Positions 10,329 to 19,975 of a DNA stretch of 37,595 bases are shown piece after piece; position 1 is the stretch's first letter; every line of letters begins with the position of its first letter. The notes under the pieces were generated by a model. The model was given only the letters and a program-made list of their open reading frames with translations. It was not told the origin of the DNA and did not search any database. Position numbers and translations under genes: made by a program. The stretch comes from Pigoraptor vietnamica (lineage: Eukaryota > Opisthokonta > Filasterea). Location: positions 1 to 37,595 of the forward strand of contig CALSCQ010002043.1 of NCBI GenBank assembly GCA_943704525.1. Direction: 5' to 3'.

Positions 10329-11276
10329 TCAAGATAGCAGAGGCCTGCGCTCGTAGGACTCCTTACACTGAAAGTACGACTTAATGAAGTTCGTCAAATC
10401 GTAGGTCAACCGTCCCTCCGAAACGAAAAGGACGTCGTCAACGAGGAGGAGATACTTTGACGGAAATGGCGCGCGCAACCGGTCCCTCTTGCGATACGCG
10501 CAACAAAAAAAAGGATAGACGAGAAGAGAAAGAGGCACAGTCCAGAGGTTCGCCACTGTCATGAGTGAGCCAATAAGGCAACCGAAAACATCGTTTTCCC
10601 AACGGCAGTGGCACCCCAACGGCGAGCAGTAGCACACGCCGAAGCAGCGCTGGTACTTCGCTCCGTGCAAGTTGACAATGTTCGTTCGCTCTGGACCGGC
10701 GCCAGCGCATTGGCTGGATCCTTCGAACTCCACGAGTGTGTGATTAGCTACGCCGACCCGGTGCAGTAGAGTTAGTCGCACGGCGCTTAAAACAATGAAA
10801 CTGTCAGTGCCCGGATTGCATTGATTACGCAGGATTACTCACGACAACCACAGCAGTCGTCCGATGGAAATTTGGCCTTCAACTCTCGCGGATGAAAGCG
10901 AAATTCGGGCGACCAAAGATAAATGGTTGTGGAACGACCGACCAATCCCTTGAAGATATAATAGCGGGCGGCAACAGCCGATCAGTTAATTCCATCCTGT
11001 CGGTGCCCGGCCGCAGAAAATAGGGCGCAGGAATAGCGGTATGATCTGAGGCACTCACCTCCAGACTGGACTCTCGTTGAGCACTCCGCCGAAGGGATGT
11101 GAAGCGGCAAAGCTGACGGCCTCGTTCACCCATGAACACTCATAAACGTCGCGTTGGGAGGGATGCACGCTCTGAGAATGACTCGCATGGTTCGAGATAA
11201 TGTCAGCCACAGCCTCCGCAAGAGCGCGAGTCTGTGGGGCCTGTACAGACGCCCAATTCCTGGCAAAACCAGTCAT
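10329..11276 (-). CDS. Unrecognised Cys-rich membrane protein, gene A (paralog of gene B)
   Basis: Family not recognised. Likely exons: 11276 to about 11067, 10948-10843, 10747-10329. The tail (exons 2+3) is 525 coding bases, exactly the length of exon 2 of gene B, and aligns throughout. Shared blocks (A/B): GLVGRSTTIYLWSPEFRF / SLVSRTTTIFLWSPAFRF, then RCFGVCYCSPLGCHCRW / RCLCCCIWPLTCRW, a hydrophobic segment, FPSKYLLLVDD / FPDKYLLVVDE, and RLTYDLTNFIKSYF / RLTSDLNAFILNYF. The N-terminus also matches (SWVNEAVSFAASHPFGG / SWVNQAGDFAGNRAFGG). The C-terminal third has one or two membrane-embedded stretches among Cys clusters. Problem: the strong donor GTGAGT at 11058 puts exon 2 out of frame. 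A weaker donor after CCA (11067) keeps phase and gives about 244 residues. So either that donor is used or the copy is frameshifted. The upstream in-frame ATG at 11291 is less likely, since 11276 aligns with the start of B. Confidence 0.6.
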
Positions 11277-11465
11277 TTCGGCGCGTTTCATTGAATTACG
11301 ATAACGAAGCCAGTCGAGACTCTTTGAACGTTTCAGCCACGTGGTCGGTATGAACTCAACTGTTTCCTTATTAGGAACTCATGATGTTCCCCAGGGAAGG
11401 GAAATTATCATTTTGTGAGGGGATTATACGCACATTCGCTTCGCAGTGAGCAGGCCATGTGAGCC
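11277..11465. promoter_or_regulatory. Short divergent promoter between paralogs A and B
   Basis: 189 bases separate the two start codons. No TATA box or repeat stands out. Shared regulation is inferred only from the head-to-head arrangement. Confidence 0.4.
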
Positions 11466-12279
11466 ATGTCGTTCTCTCCGCAAGCATGGGCTGCTGCGCA
11501 AGATCCATCGAGGCGCGACCTCGCGTATGGAATCGCAGACATTGTTGAAGATCATATTGACCACTCGATCGAAGAACGGTATCGCTATTACCATGAGTAT
11601 TCGTGGGTTAACCAAGCCGGGGACTTCGCTGGAAACCGTGCATTCGGAGGACAACTGGATGAACCGCTGGAGGTTAGTTTCATTGACCGGCCAGTTGTAG
11701 AGCCGAAAGTTACAGCCCGCTCACGTGCGGTCACATCCCATTACTGACATGCAGAGTCTTGTGAGTCGGACGACGACAATCTTCCTATGGTCGCCTGCCT
11801 TCCGGTTTCAGCCAGGCTTGCTTATGGCGCAGTTTCCGGCCCAAGAGACATTCTGTTACGACGTGGGCGGCCCTTTGGGAGGAAAGATTGCGTTTATAGA
11901 ACAACCCTGCTGCCGTACTTCCGATGACGCCTTCAACATTGTCGCCTTGTATCGGTCGCGATATGAGCGATGCCTTTGTTGTTGCATTTGGCCCCTCACA
12001 TGCCGTTGGCAAAATAGTGGCATCGGTTGGTGTAATTGCGTTTTCGGCCCAATGGTGGCGTGTATATTCGCCCCTCTTTCGCTATGTTTTGCGGCGTATG
12101 GTTGGTGTAAGAATCATGGGAGGCCGCGCCAAAGCCCCCAGTTTCCTGACAAATACCTTCTTGTTGTTGACGAGAGCGTTTATTTTTCGTCCCCGCGCTT
12201 GACGTCCGATTTGAACGCGTTCATTCTGAACTACTTTGGCATGGCTGAGATGAACGAGAGGGAAGCTTTGATCTCGTAA
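11466..12279 (+). CDS. Unrecognised Cys-rich membrane protein, gene B (paralog of gene A)
   Basis: Family not recognised. Two exons, 11466-11672 and 11755-12279, phase 0, give 243 residues. The N-terminal 69 residues are hydrophilic (LAYGIADIVEDHI, YSWVNQAGDF). Exon 2 has FLWSPAFRF, FCYDVGGPLGG, then the Cys cluster YERCLCCCIWPLTCRW and a hydrophobic Cys-containing segment (CVFGPMVACIFAPLSLCFAAYGWC), likely membrane-embedded or palmitoylated. It ends with the conserved FPDKYLLVVDESVYFSSPRL and DLNAFILNYF. No signal peptide is seen. The donor is GTTAGT and the acceptor is tgcag. Unlike gene A it has no intron after the FP-Cys block. The stop codon overlaps a GTAAGT sequence, but gene A stops at the equivalent place, so I take the stop as real. 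Conservation of protein over DNA between A and B argues that B is a functional gene. Confidence 0.75.
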
Positions 12280-12609
12280 GTAAACTTACGCGGGCGGTCC
12301 ACTCGGGAGTTCACTCAGTAAGTTTTCTCCGATCACTGTGACGTTAACTGCTTCTGTAAATCAGTTTTACTGAAGGGCGCAAAGCCGCCTGAATCCGTTT
12401 AGACGGTCAATAGCGGGGCCCTCTCGTCGCCGGTACGAGCCGCCGGTGCGAGGGACGCTCCTACAAGGGTCGCTTGCGGCATTCGATACCTGTGGACTCG
12501 TATCCACTCGAAAGTGTCGTCTTGAATTGCGGGACCCGAAAGGGGGTAGAGGGACATTCGAGTGCATCCGAAGCGTGTAGGCTACGTGTTCAATTTGCAC
12601 CTCAATCCC
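12280..12609. other. Convergent spacer between genes B and C
   Basis: Nothing recognised. No tRNA fold, repeat or conserved frame found by eye. Confidence 0.4.
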
Positions 12610-13197
12610 TTAATACAATTCGGCATACATCCAAAAAATAATCAGTAATGCTCTCAGGAGCCGCTCAGGACTGACCAATGCGGCACTGGCAAACTGATCT
12701 GTCAAGGTGCCCGTGCAGCAGCCTGCGATTACCCACCCGCGGGAAGGGACCTTGCTCTTCAACGGCGTGGTCTGGACCACAGCAGATGCACTTCCCCTTG
12801 ATGATACACGGTATGCAACACAGAAACTGAATCGGCAGACAGGCCAAAAATGCGACAATGTGGAAAACGAAGGCAATCGGGACGTAGATGATCATCACGA
12901 AAAACTCGGCAATATCCCCGAGGGAACAATCCCCACACGGCCTGACGCAAAGGAGAGCCGCGGTATTCCGGGACGAAGACAACACAGGTTGCCGTCGCGA
13001 AAAAACAGCCATCGGCCTGAAATCAGTCGGCATTACCAATTTGATCAGCGGACATAAGATTGATGGAAGGCTAGCTCCGCCGCCGGGTTCTCACTGGTGC
13101 CTGACACAGCGGCGCGCATCATACCTCGCTTGAGGTCATTCTTGTCGAGGACGTCCACTTCAGCGCCGAAGTCGTAACAGAAGCAAATGAACCCCAT
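12610..13197 (-). CDS. Unrecognised Cys-rich membrane protein, gene C; distant A/B relative or decayed copy
   Basis: Exon 1 is probably 13197-13125 (MGFICFCYDFGAEVDVLDKN). An intron with donor GTATGA and acceptor tttcag leads to an exon from 13016 (GRWLFFRDGNL). A frame change follows, which a 45-base GT-AG intron inside CTGTGTTG...GCGTCAG could explain. The next frame has PCGDCSLGDIAEFF, a strong hydrophobic segment (VMIIYVPIAFVFHIVAFL), then CCIPCIIKGKCICCGP and EEQGPFPR. That frame stops at 12665. The neighbouring frame instead continues as SPERLLRALLIIFWMYAE and stops at 12610. That end resembles the B C-terminus (SPRL...FILNYFGMAE). The order CFCYD - Cys/TM/Cys - PFP - SPxRL is that of A and B, but the frames do not join cleanly. 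It may be a frameshifted relic or need an intron I did not find. Coordinates are tentative. Confidence 0.35.
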
Positions 13198-13932
13198 GGC
13201 CGTCGCCGGCCGACTCGGCGCCTGACGGCCGCTCGATCAGTGCGCAGCGGCGGGTGGTCCGGCTGTATTAGCGGGGGTGGGAACTGAACGGCTCAGCTTT
13301 CTCTGCTCCCCACATCTGACTTTCCTTTTTCGGATTCGGGGCAATATTTGCAGCAAGGGGCAGTCACGTGAGCAAATCACGTGTTTGTCCGGACATATCG
13401 TTGTTCACGTGACACAATCTATCCATGCGTTGCGTCCCTGTGACGGCATTTGCGAAGATCAGATGCGCCTGTGTTCGAGATGCATCGCCCGCCCTCGGCC
13501 AACCGTGACGGAGCGCCCTTCGCACACTCCGGCGCCGCTCTCTCCATTGTGGGCGCACCCTCTTTCCGCCATGTCCTGGCTGGCCAGTGGCGCGCGTCTG
13601 TGCGGCGCTGCACCGCCTGCTACGCAGCAATCTCGAACGCCGCGTCGCACCCGTTCGCGTGCGGCGCAAAAAGTGTCCGCTCTGCGTGGAAAGCCACTCC
13701 CAGTGGGCGACCAGCCCCCTTCACTTGACCACATGCACGCACGCACGCGAATACACCGCACTCGCTCTTCATCCCATCCCACGTTTGATGCATTTGTGTG
13801 CAGTGTCGTCCGTAACGGTTCGAGCTAGCGCGTGATGCTTTGGCACGCTACTGTTCGTTGTGAACTACTGGCCCTCTCTTTCAGCCACATTGCCCTCTCG
13901 TTGACCCCATTGCTGCGCTGAGCATCTGAGCC
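13198..13932. promoter_or_regulatory. Upstream region of the multi-TM/EF-hand gene with three TCACGTGA-type E-boxes
   Basis: Three CACGTG boxes lie at 13365-13370, 13378-13383 and 13406-13411, within 47 bases. Two of them are preceded by T and followed by A (TCACGTGA). A word at 13466-13479 repeats one at 10084-10097. Long open frames here (for example 13277-13828) have no family similarity and I treat them as non-coding. Regulatory role inferred. Confidence 0.5.
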
Positions 13933-16900
13933 ATGTCGGCCAGGAGCAGGCTCCCCCGCGCCGCCCTTGTGGCGTGGGTGGCCCTGTCGCTCTCCCTTAT
14001 GCCCCAACAGGCGCGCGCCGCGTCGCACTTTTCAACGGCCAACTACGACGACGATGCCCTGCGCCAGAAACTCGCGGTGTGCGTCGCATCCCTCACCATC
14101 ACGGCGTGCTTTCTCGCGAGCTTCACCGTGCGCCCATGCAGTCCCAAGTACGCGACGAGCGTCCGCCGCACCGTCTCCCTTGCGCTGCATGTCGGCGCGT
14201 CCCTCTCCGAGTGCTTCTTTGGCATCTTTGCCTTCTTCATCGGCGACCCGCACATTCCGGCGGCCGCACTGGCGGTCTCTGCGCTGGTTGGGCAGATGCC
14301 GACGGCGCTGTATCACGCGACGTTCGCCGGCGGCGACCGCGCCCTCGCTATCCCATTCAACGTGGGTTTCGCCGCACTCCACGCCTACTTTGCAGCCTCC
14401 CTCTTGCGAGACCTCGGCTCCCTGACGCTGCTTCTCAACACGCTCATCGTCCTCCACGCGCACCCGTGGTCGCGCATCTTCGAAATGGTGTTCGCGAGGC
14501 TCCCGCCGCTCGCCGACCCGGACTCGTCACGTGCCGCGGGGATACTCGCGTCCACCATGCTTATCCTCCCGTCCGTCGTCGGCATGGCCAGCAACATTGG
14601 CGTGTTGGGGCTGTTTTTCGCCTTCGGAGTCGTCGTGGGCCTTTACGACAGGATGCGCGACCGTTCCATCGCACGCAACCGGCGCGAATCGAGCCAAGCA
14701 TTACCCCCAGAGGCAGCAGGGGAGTGTCACGTGTCCATGACGTCGCTCCCCTCGTATTCGGCGCTTGAAGGAGAGCGGTCCTCGTCGAACGGAGCGCCGG
14801 AGAGACCCCCTTCGAGCGACACGGACTGTCCGGACGGCGGAGGTGGTGGCGACGGCGGCGACGGCGCACATCTGCCGCCACCCAACGCGGCCCATGGTGA
14901 CATGTCCAGGGGTGGCGGGAACGGGGCGTCGAATACCACACGGGCTGCGCTCACAGTTTCGTGGCGGTGGCCGTCGTTCACGTGGTTTTCGCCGAAGGGA
15001 AAGGAAAAAATGGGCGAAGAGGACGAGAGCGACCCGCGGGCACGGCAAGGTTGGTCCCACTCGCGTGTGTCTCTCCATGTCAGACTCGCAATTTGTCCCT
15101 TTGACGTCGTCGGTCCGCACTGATTGGCGGCCGTGCTGTTGAGAGGAGCTTGCTCACATTCTTCTTGCGCCGTGTTGCAGTGTACGATGCGCTGCTAGGG
15201 GACGAGAGTGGCGCGGTGTCCCTCTCGCTCGTGCACGGCCTCCTCGTCAATTGGGGCGCCGAACCGGCCGCAGCACAGGCGTACCTCTGCACATTCGACC
15301 ACGATGCAACGGGCGTCGTTGACTTTGGCGTGAGTTGCTTTCCGCTCATTACTGCATTGCGCTATTTCCTCTCTCCCGTGCATGAAATTCCCTATTTCGT
15401 TCACATGGTAACAATCAAGCGCATACAAAACGCACGCAGACGTTCGCGAAGAACATGCGGTCTGTGTGGATGCTAGCGCACACGCGCGCATTTGCCGGTG
15501 GCACAATCGCCGACGCGCTGAACGACGCGCCCTCTAACTTCCCCATCAAGAAAGCGCCTGCTGTCGCCGCCTTCGACGCCCCCGTGGAGCATGATGTCAT
15601 CGTGCCCGCGCGGCCCCCAAGGATGGGTGGCCAGTTGCACTCAAGCAAGCGCGGCGGGGGAGGAGCGGGCGCCGTCATGGTGCGCGCGCCCCCTTCCGTT
15701 ATTGACGAGGAAAACCTTGCGAGTGAGGCCGGGTGCGACGCCATCCACGCGTCGACGGCGCCCGCGCCGGCAAAGCGGAGGTCGATGTGTGTCGAGTGGA
15801 TTGCGCCGCCGCTTTCCCAAATTGCGTCGGGCAAGCGCGCGTCCAGTGATGTCCGCGAGGACGCATTACTGGAACAGGACGCTTGCGAATCGGGCCACGT
15901 GCACGAACAGCCACACGACGGTGACTTTGACGATCTCCCTCGGCACCATGCACCCGACGGCTGCGGCGACGCGTGTGCGATGTGTCCTTCCACGTCGATT
16001 GTCGCGCCGCCCTCCAGTCCCACCGCCGCGGGCGAGTCGCTCTTTGCCGCCGACGTGGCAGACCCGCTCATCGTGAGCGTCCACGAGAACCCCGCGGCCG
16101 GTGCGTGGGAGACCTCCTCGGTGTCGTCCTCCACACCAAGCGCCGCATCGCTGTCCGATCATGCGCGCGATCGTGCGCACGAGCAAGCGGGCGGTTACGA
16201 GCGCCCTTCGGAGTGCCACTCCCTGAGCATCGGGGATGACATACGCAGGTTGCTACAGAAAGTCACCAGCGCAGACTTCTTCGGCAACGACGTCGACGAC
16301 GATGGTGGTGATGTGCTCGCACCTTCTCACGACGCAACGCATCCCGCCTCCCCACGCACAGCTCGCTATCTTTCGCGCGTGTGCGGCATGGTCCGCGAAG
16401 AGCGCGAGCGTATGATAGCTCGGGAATTGGCCAAGAGCGCGCTACGTGCGCGACCCTGGCCGGACGAGGCAAGCTCGGTCCGCTCGTCTCCCCCCCTTCG
16501 AAGCCCCCCCGTGTCGCGCTGTGTCAGCCCCGTGCCGCCGTTCTCACGGCGGGGCCTGCGGTCGCGCTGCGGTTCGTACGACAGCTTGACGTCGTCGGTT
16601 TTGGGCATTGCGTCGGACGGCGTCGGTTGCGCCGACTTTGACTCGGACGAGGAGGCCTGTGAGCTCGTCTCGGTGTGCTCGAATTCGACCTTCTCCGGCG
16701 CGTGCGTCGGCGGGGATGGCATCATTCTCAACATGGAGGCTGCGCTGTCGGACTTCTCCGAAGGGCCGCGCTCGCACTTGACGGACGACACACTGTCGTG
16801 GGCGCGCCGCACGCCGCTCGAGGATCCCTTCTCGGACACCAGTTCGGAGACGTCTTCGCTCTATCGCTGCCTTGAATGGGGCGCTGCGTCGGGGGAGGCG

Positions 16901-17611
16901 AGCAAGTCTGCATCTCGCACGATGTGCTCGGACACGTCGTCGCTGGAGGAGGCGCTAGACTGGAATTCCGTGGCGATGGCTGCATCGAAAGCGCTCGAGA
17001 ACGGCCTTCCGTCCCCGGTATCGCTCGAGACGAGCCTTCCGAGATCTCTGCGGGGAGGAAGCGACTCGGACGCGACCACAGAAGAGGCCGATTCGCTGCG
17101 GGTGCCGTCGCTGTCGGAGAACGAGTCGCTCGAGGCAGGCGTGCAATCATCGACAGACTGCGCGGTGTGCTCGTGCTCGGCGCATTGGGTAGGGACGAGC
17201 CCCGTGCCTCACGCGGTCGAGGGTTCGATTCGCGCCATTCTCGACCGTTCACTGACCGCTCAGGGTCTTTTCCGGACCGGTTCCCGCGATGGCGACAACG
17301 GCGCCGATCACTTCGAATTCGGCGACCACTTTTGGATGCCCGCGAGCGTAACGATGACGGCGCGCGGACTCGACGTAACTTCGCCGTTCGGTTCCGTGCT
17401 AGGAGTTGCCGAGTTCGACGCCCTTGCGAAGCTGCGACCGACGTGCGCCCGCGTCCAGTCGCCGTTGGCCGCGCCGCAACCGCTCTATGCGCCCACCGTC
17501 AAAACGCCAAGCGGATTGCCGTGGCGCCCCGTGACAAAGCTTCTGTCGCGCATGGGTGTCGGGCCTGTGCGAAACAGGACGCACCCGGCGCCGACGTCGA
17601 CGGAGGTGTGA
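13933..17611 (+). CDS. Large multi-pass membrane protein with EF-hand and Ser-rich cytosolic tail, unrecognised
   Basis: Exons 13933-15049, 15181-15329, 15440-17611, in phase, 1145 residues. A signal peptide is likely (hydrophobic VAWVALSLSL, cut near QARA/AS, residue 29-30). About residues 45-240 hold six or seven hydrophobic segments, for example LAVCVASLTITACFLASF, FGIFAFFIG, LAVSALVG and NIGVLGLFFAFGVVVGLY. A basic/Ser/Gly-rich linker follows. Exon 2 encodes an EF-hand-like pair. The second loop is DHDATGVVDFGT, Asp412-Thr423, with Asp at 1, 3 and 9, Gly at 6 but Thr instead of Glu at 12. The first (GDESGAVSLS) is degenerate. The remaining ~720 residues are Ser/Thr/Asp-rich and probably disordered, with repeats of the type DTSS...LEW/LDW (about 890-950) and a final Cys motif CAVCSCSAHW. 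Inference: a Ca-responsive membrane protein. I do not recognise the family. Exon 3 has strongly GC-biased codons like its neighbours. Confidence 0.78.
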
Positions 17612-18126
17612 CCGTGGATCAACAGGCCAAATGGGCCTGCATGCGTGCGACACTTTGCGTGCTTCTATTCTTTAAAAAATTGGTATTTATAAGGAAGCGG
17701 AGTGTGGGAGAAGAAAGAAGAGTATCGGTGAGACACGCGCGTACACAGAAAAAAGGCAGAATTTCGTAATTAGTTTGAAGCGGCGCAAGTCCCCGTCGGC
17801 TTGTTCGGTGTCATCGTAGCCGCACGGGGACCATCGTCAGGTCGCCGCGTGGAGAAAAAGTCGCAGCCTCTCGCTCTTGTGACTGGCTGCGTCACATCGA
17901 ATCGGTGGCGTAGAGTTTGGTGTCAGGCTTCAGCCGGGGTTCCCTTTGTCTCGTCGGTGCGCCGCGACGACGTTCGGCGGTCGTACCGGTCTGTTGGCAC
18001 ACGCGCTCCGGGCTCGTATCAAGCCGCAATCGCGCGCGAAAGGCCGTCCAACGACCGCTGTAATAGTCGTTCGCGTCGTCGTCATCTCGCGTCCAGCAGC
18101 GTTCAAGGCCGCGCCACGCCCACTAT
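17612..18126. other. Convergent 3' spacer between the EF-hand gene and gene D
   Basis: No supported gene. An AT-rich patch near 17671-17695 (tttaaaaaattggtattta) lies about 60 bases past the stop and could hold the polyadenylation signal. Open frames on both strands look incidental. Confidence 0.4.
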
Positions 18127-19975
18127 TCAAGTGGACGGGCCGGCGTCGTCCGTCGGGTCGCTCTGGTCGCTGTCACTGCTGTCCCAGTTGCCGCAGGAGC
18201 AGCAGTTGAGGTGGACGCTGGATGGCGTGGGGACACAGGGGGCGGCGCCGTCGTTGCCGGCATTTTCCTCGACGGGGGGATTGGGCGGCACCGCCGGGGT
18301 GTTTCCGAAGCCAAGCCGCTCCCAGGGGCGAACCGTCCGACGCGCTGCCAAAACGCCCTCCTGCAATGTATAGATCGGAATGAGAGATCAGTTAAGAAAA
18401 CTTGGCGATTAGAGGGACGCGGGCAACCGGGCATTCGTGATTGCCAGTGCAGAAACTGACGCGGCAACCGGGCATTTCAGTACAAGCGCAAGCATGACGC
18501 GGGCGAGAGAGCATGCACGTACCAGCTCGGCAATGGCCTCTGCTATCTCGGGGTTCGAGCGGTAGTGGATGTCGATAATGGCGAGAAGGGTCGTGTGCGG
18601 GCCGAGGTCCTGTGCGGATGGAGAAGAGGTTGGGCGGCCAGGTGAGCGGAGGAGCCGGCTGTTCAATTGTCGCTATGCGGACTCAAGGCCAGTCGACAGG
18701 CTACACAAATACTGATATTGTCTTGTCTACGAAGGTTAATGGGGCGCACTGATGCGAGCCAGCTTACCTCCCAGGAGATCGCGGGCTGCCACCGCAGCTG
18801 CCGTGGCGCGGGTTCGTCGGACTCGCTGTCACTGTCGCTCTCCGTTGAAGACGTCTCGCTCGGATCAGTCTCCGACGGCGCAGGAGTGGCGGGCGGTGTT
18901 TCCGGTGCCTCGGCGCCGTGGTCTTCCATACTGGGGTAGTGCCCTGGCTTGATGGGCGCGTCGGTCCGCTCGAGCTCGTACTGCGAGCGGGCGATGCCGT
19001 GGATGTCCGGGTAGTCGCCGTGCACTGGCCCGTTGTCTCCGTCGCCGTTGCATGCGCAGCTGCCGTGCTCGGGGTCGCAGTTGCAGTCGCCAATCGCGGG
19101 CTGGTCATTCGCGCCGTATCCCCACGCCGTGTTGCGCTCTTCGTCAGCGCGAGTGCGATGGCTCGGGGAGTCCGCGAGAAGGACGTCCTCCAGACGCATT
19201 TGGAAGCGCTGGGTGTGAGCACGCGCCTGCGGGGGGCGCCTGTGCGGCTGTCGCAAAGTGGGGGGAAGGTGGAAGGAAGTGAGTCAAAGCCGATTCTTCC
19301 ACCGCCACTCTGTTACGATTGAATCAATGCCTGAACTGGCACAATCACAGACTGCAAACTGGCACTGGCATTCACACTGGCGCAGCTGTTGGGCCGGCGT
19401 AACACAGACATCAGACTACGACGCACCCGAAGGCGGTAAACGCGCCACACGAGGCCACGGCCGTCCGCGAAAAGCCCCTCGTGCATAAACCCGGCGCGGT
19501 GGACGAGCCAGTTGTGGAGGCCCTCCGCCGTGTTAATGACGTTGGCGACTTCCTCTTCAAAATCGTAAAGGTCCGTCACTGCGTCGCGATATCGCCCAAA
19601 AGTCAGTGAGCCGCCGCCGGCAGCCGCGCCGGTCCCGGAGGGGTAATAAATTTTTGTACAGAGACGACAGTGCCCAATAAATGCTTACGTCTACTCAGTA
19701 TAGAACCGTCTTACAGAAAAAAACACTGACATAACTCGTCTGTTCTGACACGTACCGCTCGGGCCCAGGTTGTGAAGTGGCGCCCCGCCATTGCGCACCG
19801 GGATGAGGAGGCGTTCGCCGATTTTGCGGGCACCAAAACGCCGGCTGCGCATCAGTGGGGGGCACCCGTTCAGCCAACTTACTGAGCCAGTAAACGAGGC
19901 AGCGGCCTTCAGCTCAATCTCACTTCCGTTGCGAACACCCGCACTGACAAAACAGAAGCAGTGCCAGTGGCCCAT
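18127..19975 (-). CDS. Unrecognised Cys/Asp-rich acidic protein, gene D
   Basis: Exons 19975-19756, 19578-19427, 19208-18768, 18609-18523, 18360-18127, all in phase with good GT-AG sites, 377 residues. I do not recognise it. The N-terminus is MGHWHCFCFVSAGVRNG. A region with the pattern of a folded domain follows (KIGERLLIPVRNGG, SVTDLYDFEEEVANVIN, GLHNWLVHRAGF). Then comes a compact Cys/His/Asp segment (GDCNCDPEHGSCACNGDGDNG; Cys166, 168, 175, 177), which could bind metal. After it lies an acidic low-complexity stretch of Glu/Ser/Asp/Pro. A short helical exon follows (GPHTTLLAIIDIHYRSNPEIAEAIAEL), then a second Cys motif (NCCSCG) in a Ser/Asp tail. No transmembrane segment is clear. A possible 51-base 5' UTR intron lies at 20069-20019 (GTGAGT...TTTCAG). 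ATG 19975 is the first good start after it. It diverges from PRELI. Confidence 0.7.

Noticed and set aside
10329-12279. Phospholipid scramblase-like identity for genes A and B (Cys-rich strands, GKIAFIEQ)
   Set aside because: Only short local resemblance. The scramblase motif order and C-terminal helix cannot be aligned.
13277-13828. Open frames on both strands upstream of the EF-hand gene
   Set aside because: Low-complexity Arg/Pro/Ser/Thr composition, no motif, and several overlapping frames open at once, as expected in GC-rich noncoding DNA.
17213-17250. tRNA-like T-arm (GGTTCGATTC)
   Set aside because: Inside a continuous coding exon. No matching acceptor stem or anticodon arm could be drawn.
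10068-18397. Recurring GATCAGTYAA words (10072, 10325, 10982, 18388)
   Set aside because: At 10982 and 18388 they read TTAACTGATC in the sense of the genes, 30-45 bases before acceptors, so they look like branch points. The others are coincidental or follow a stop codon.
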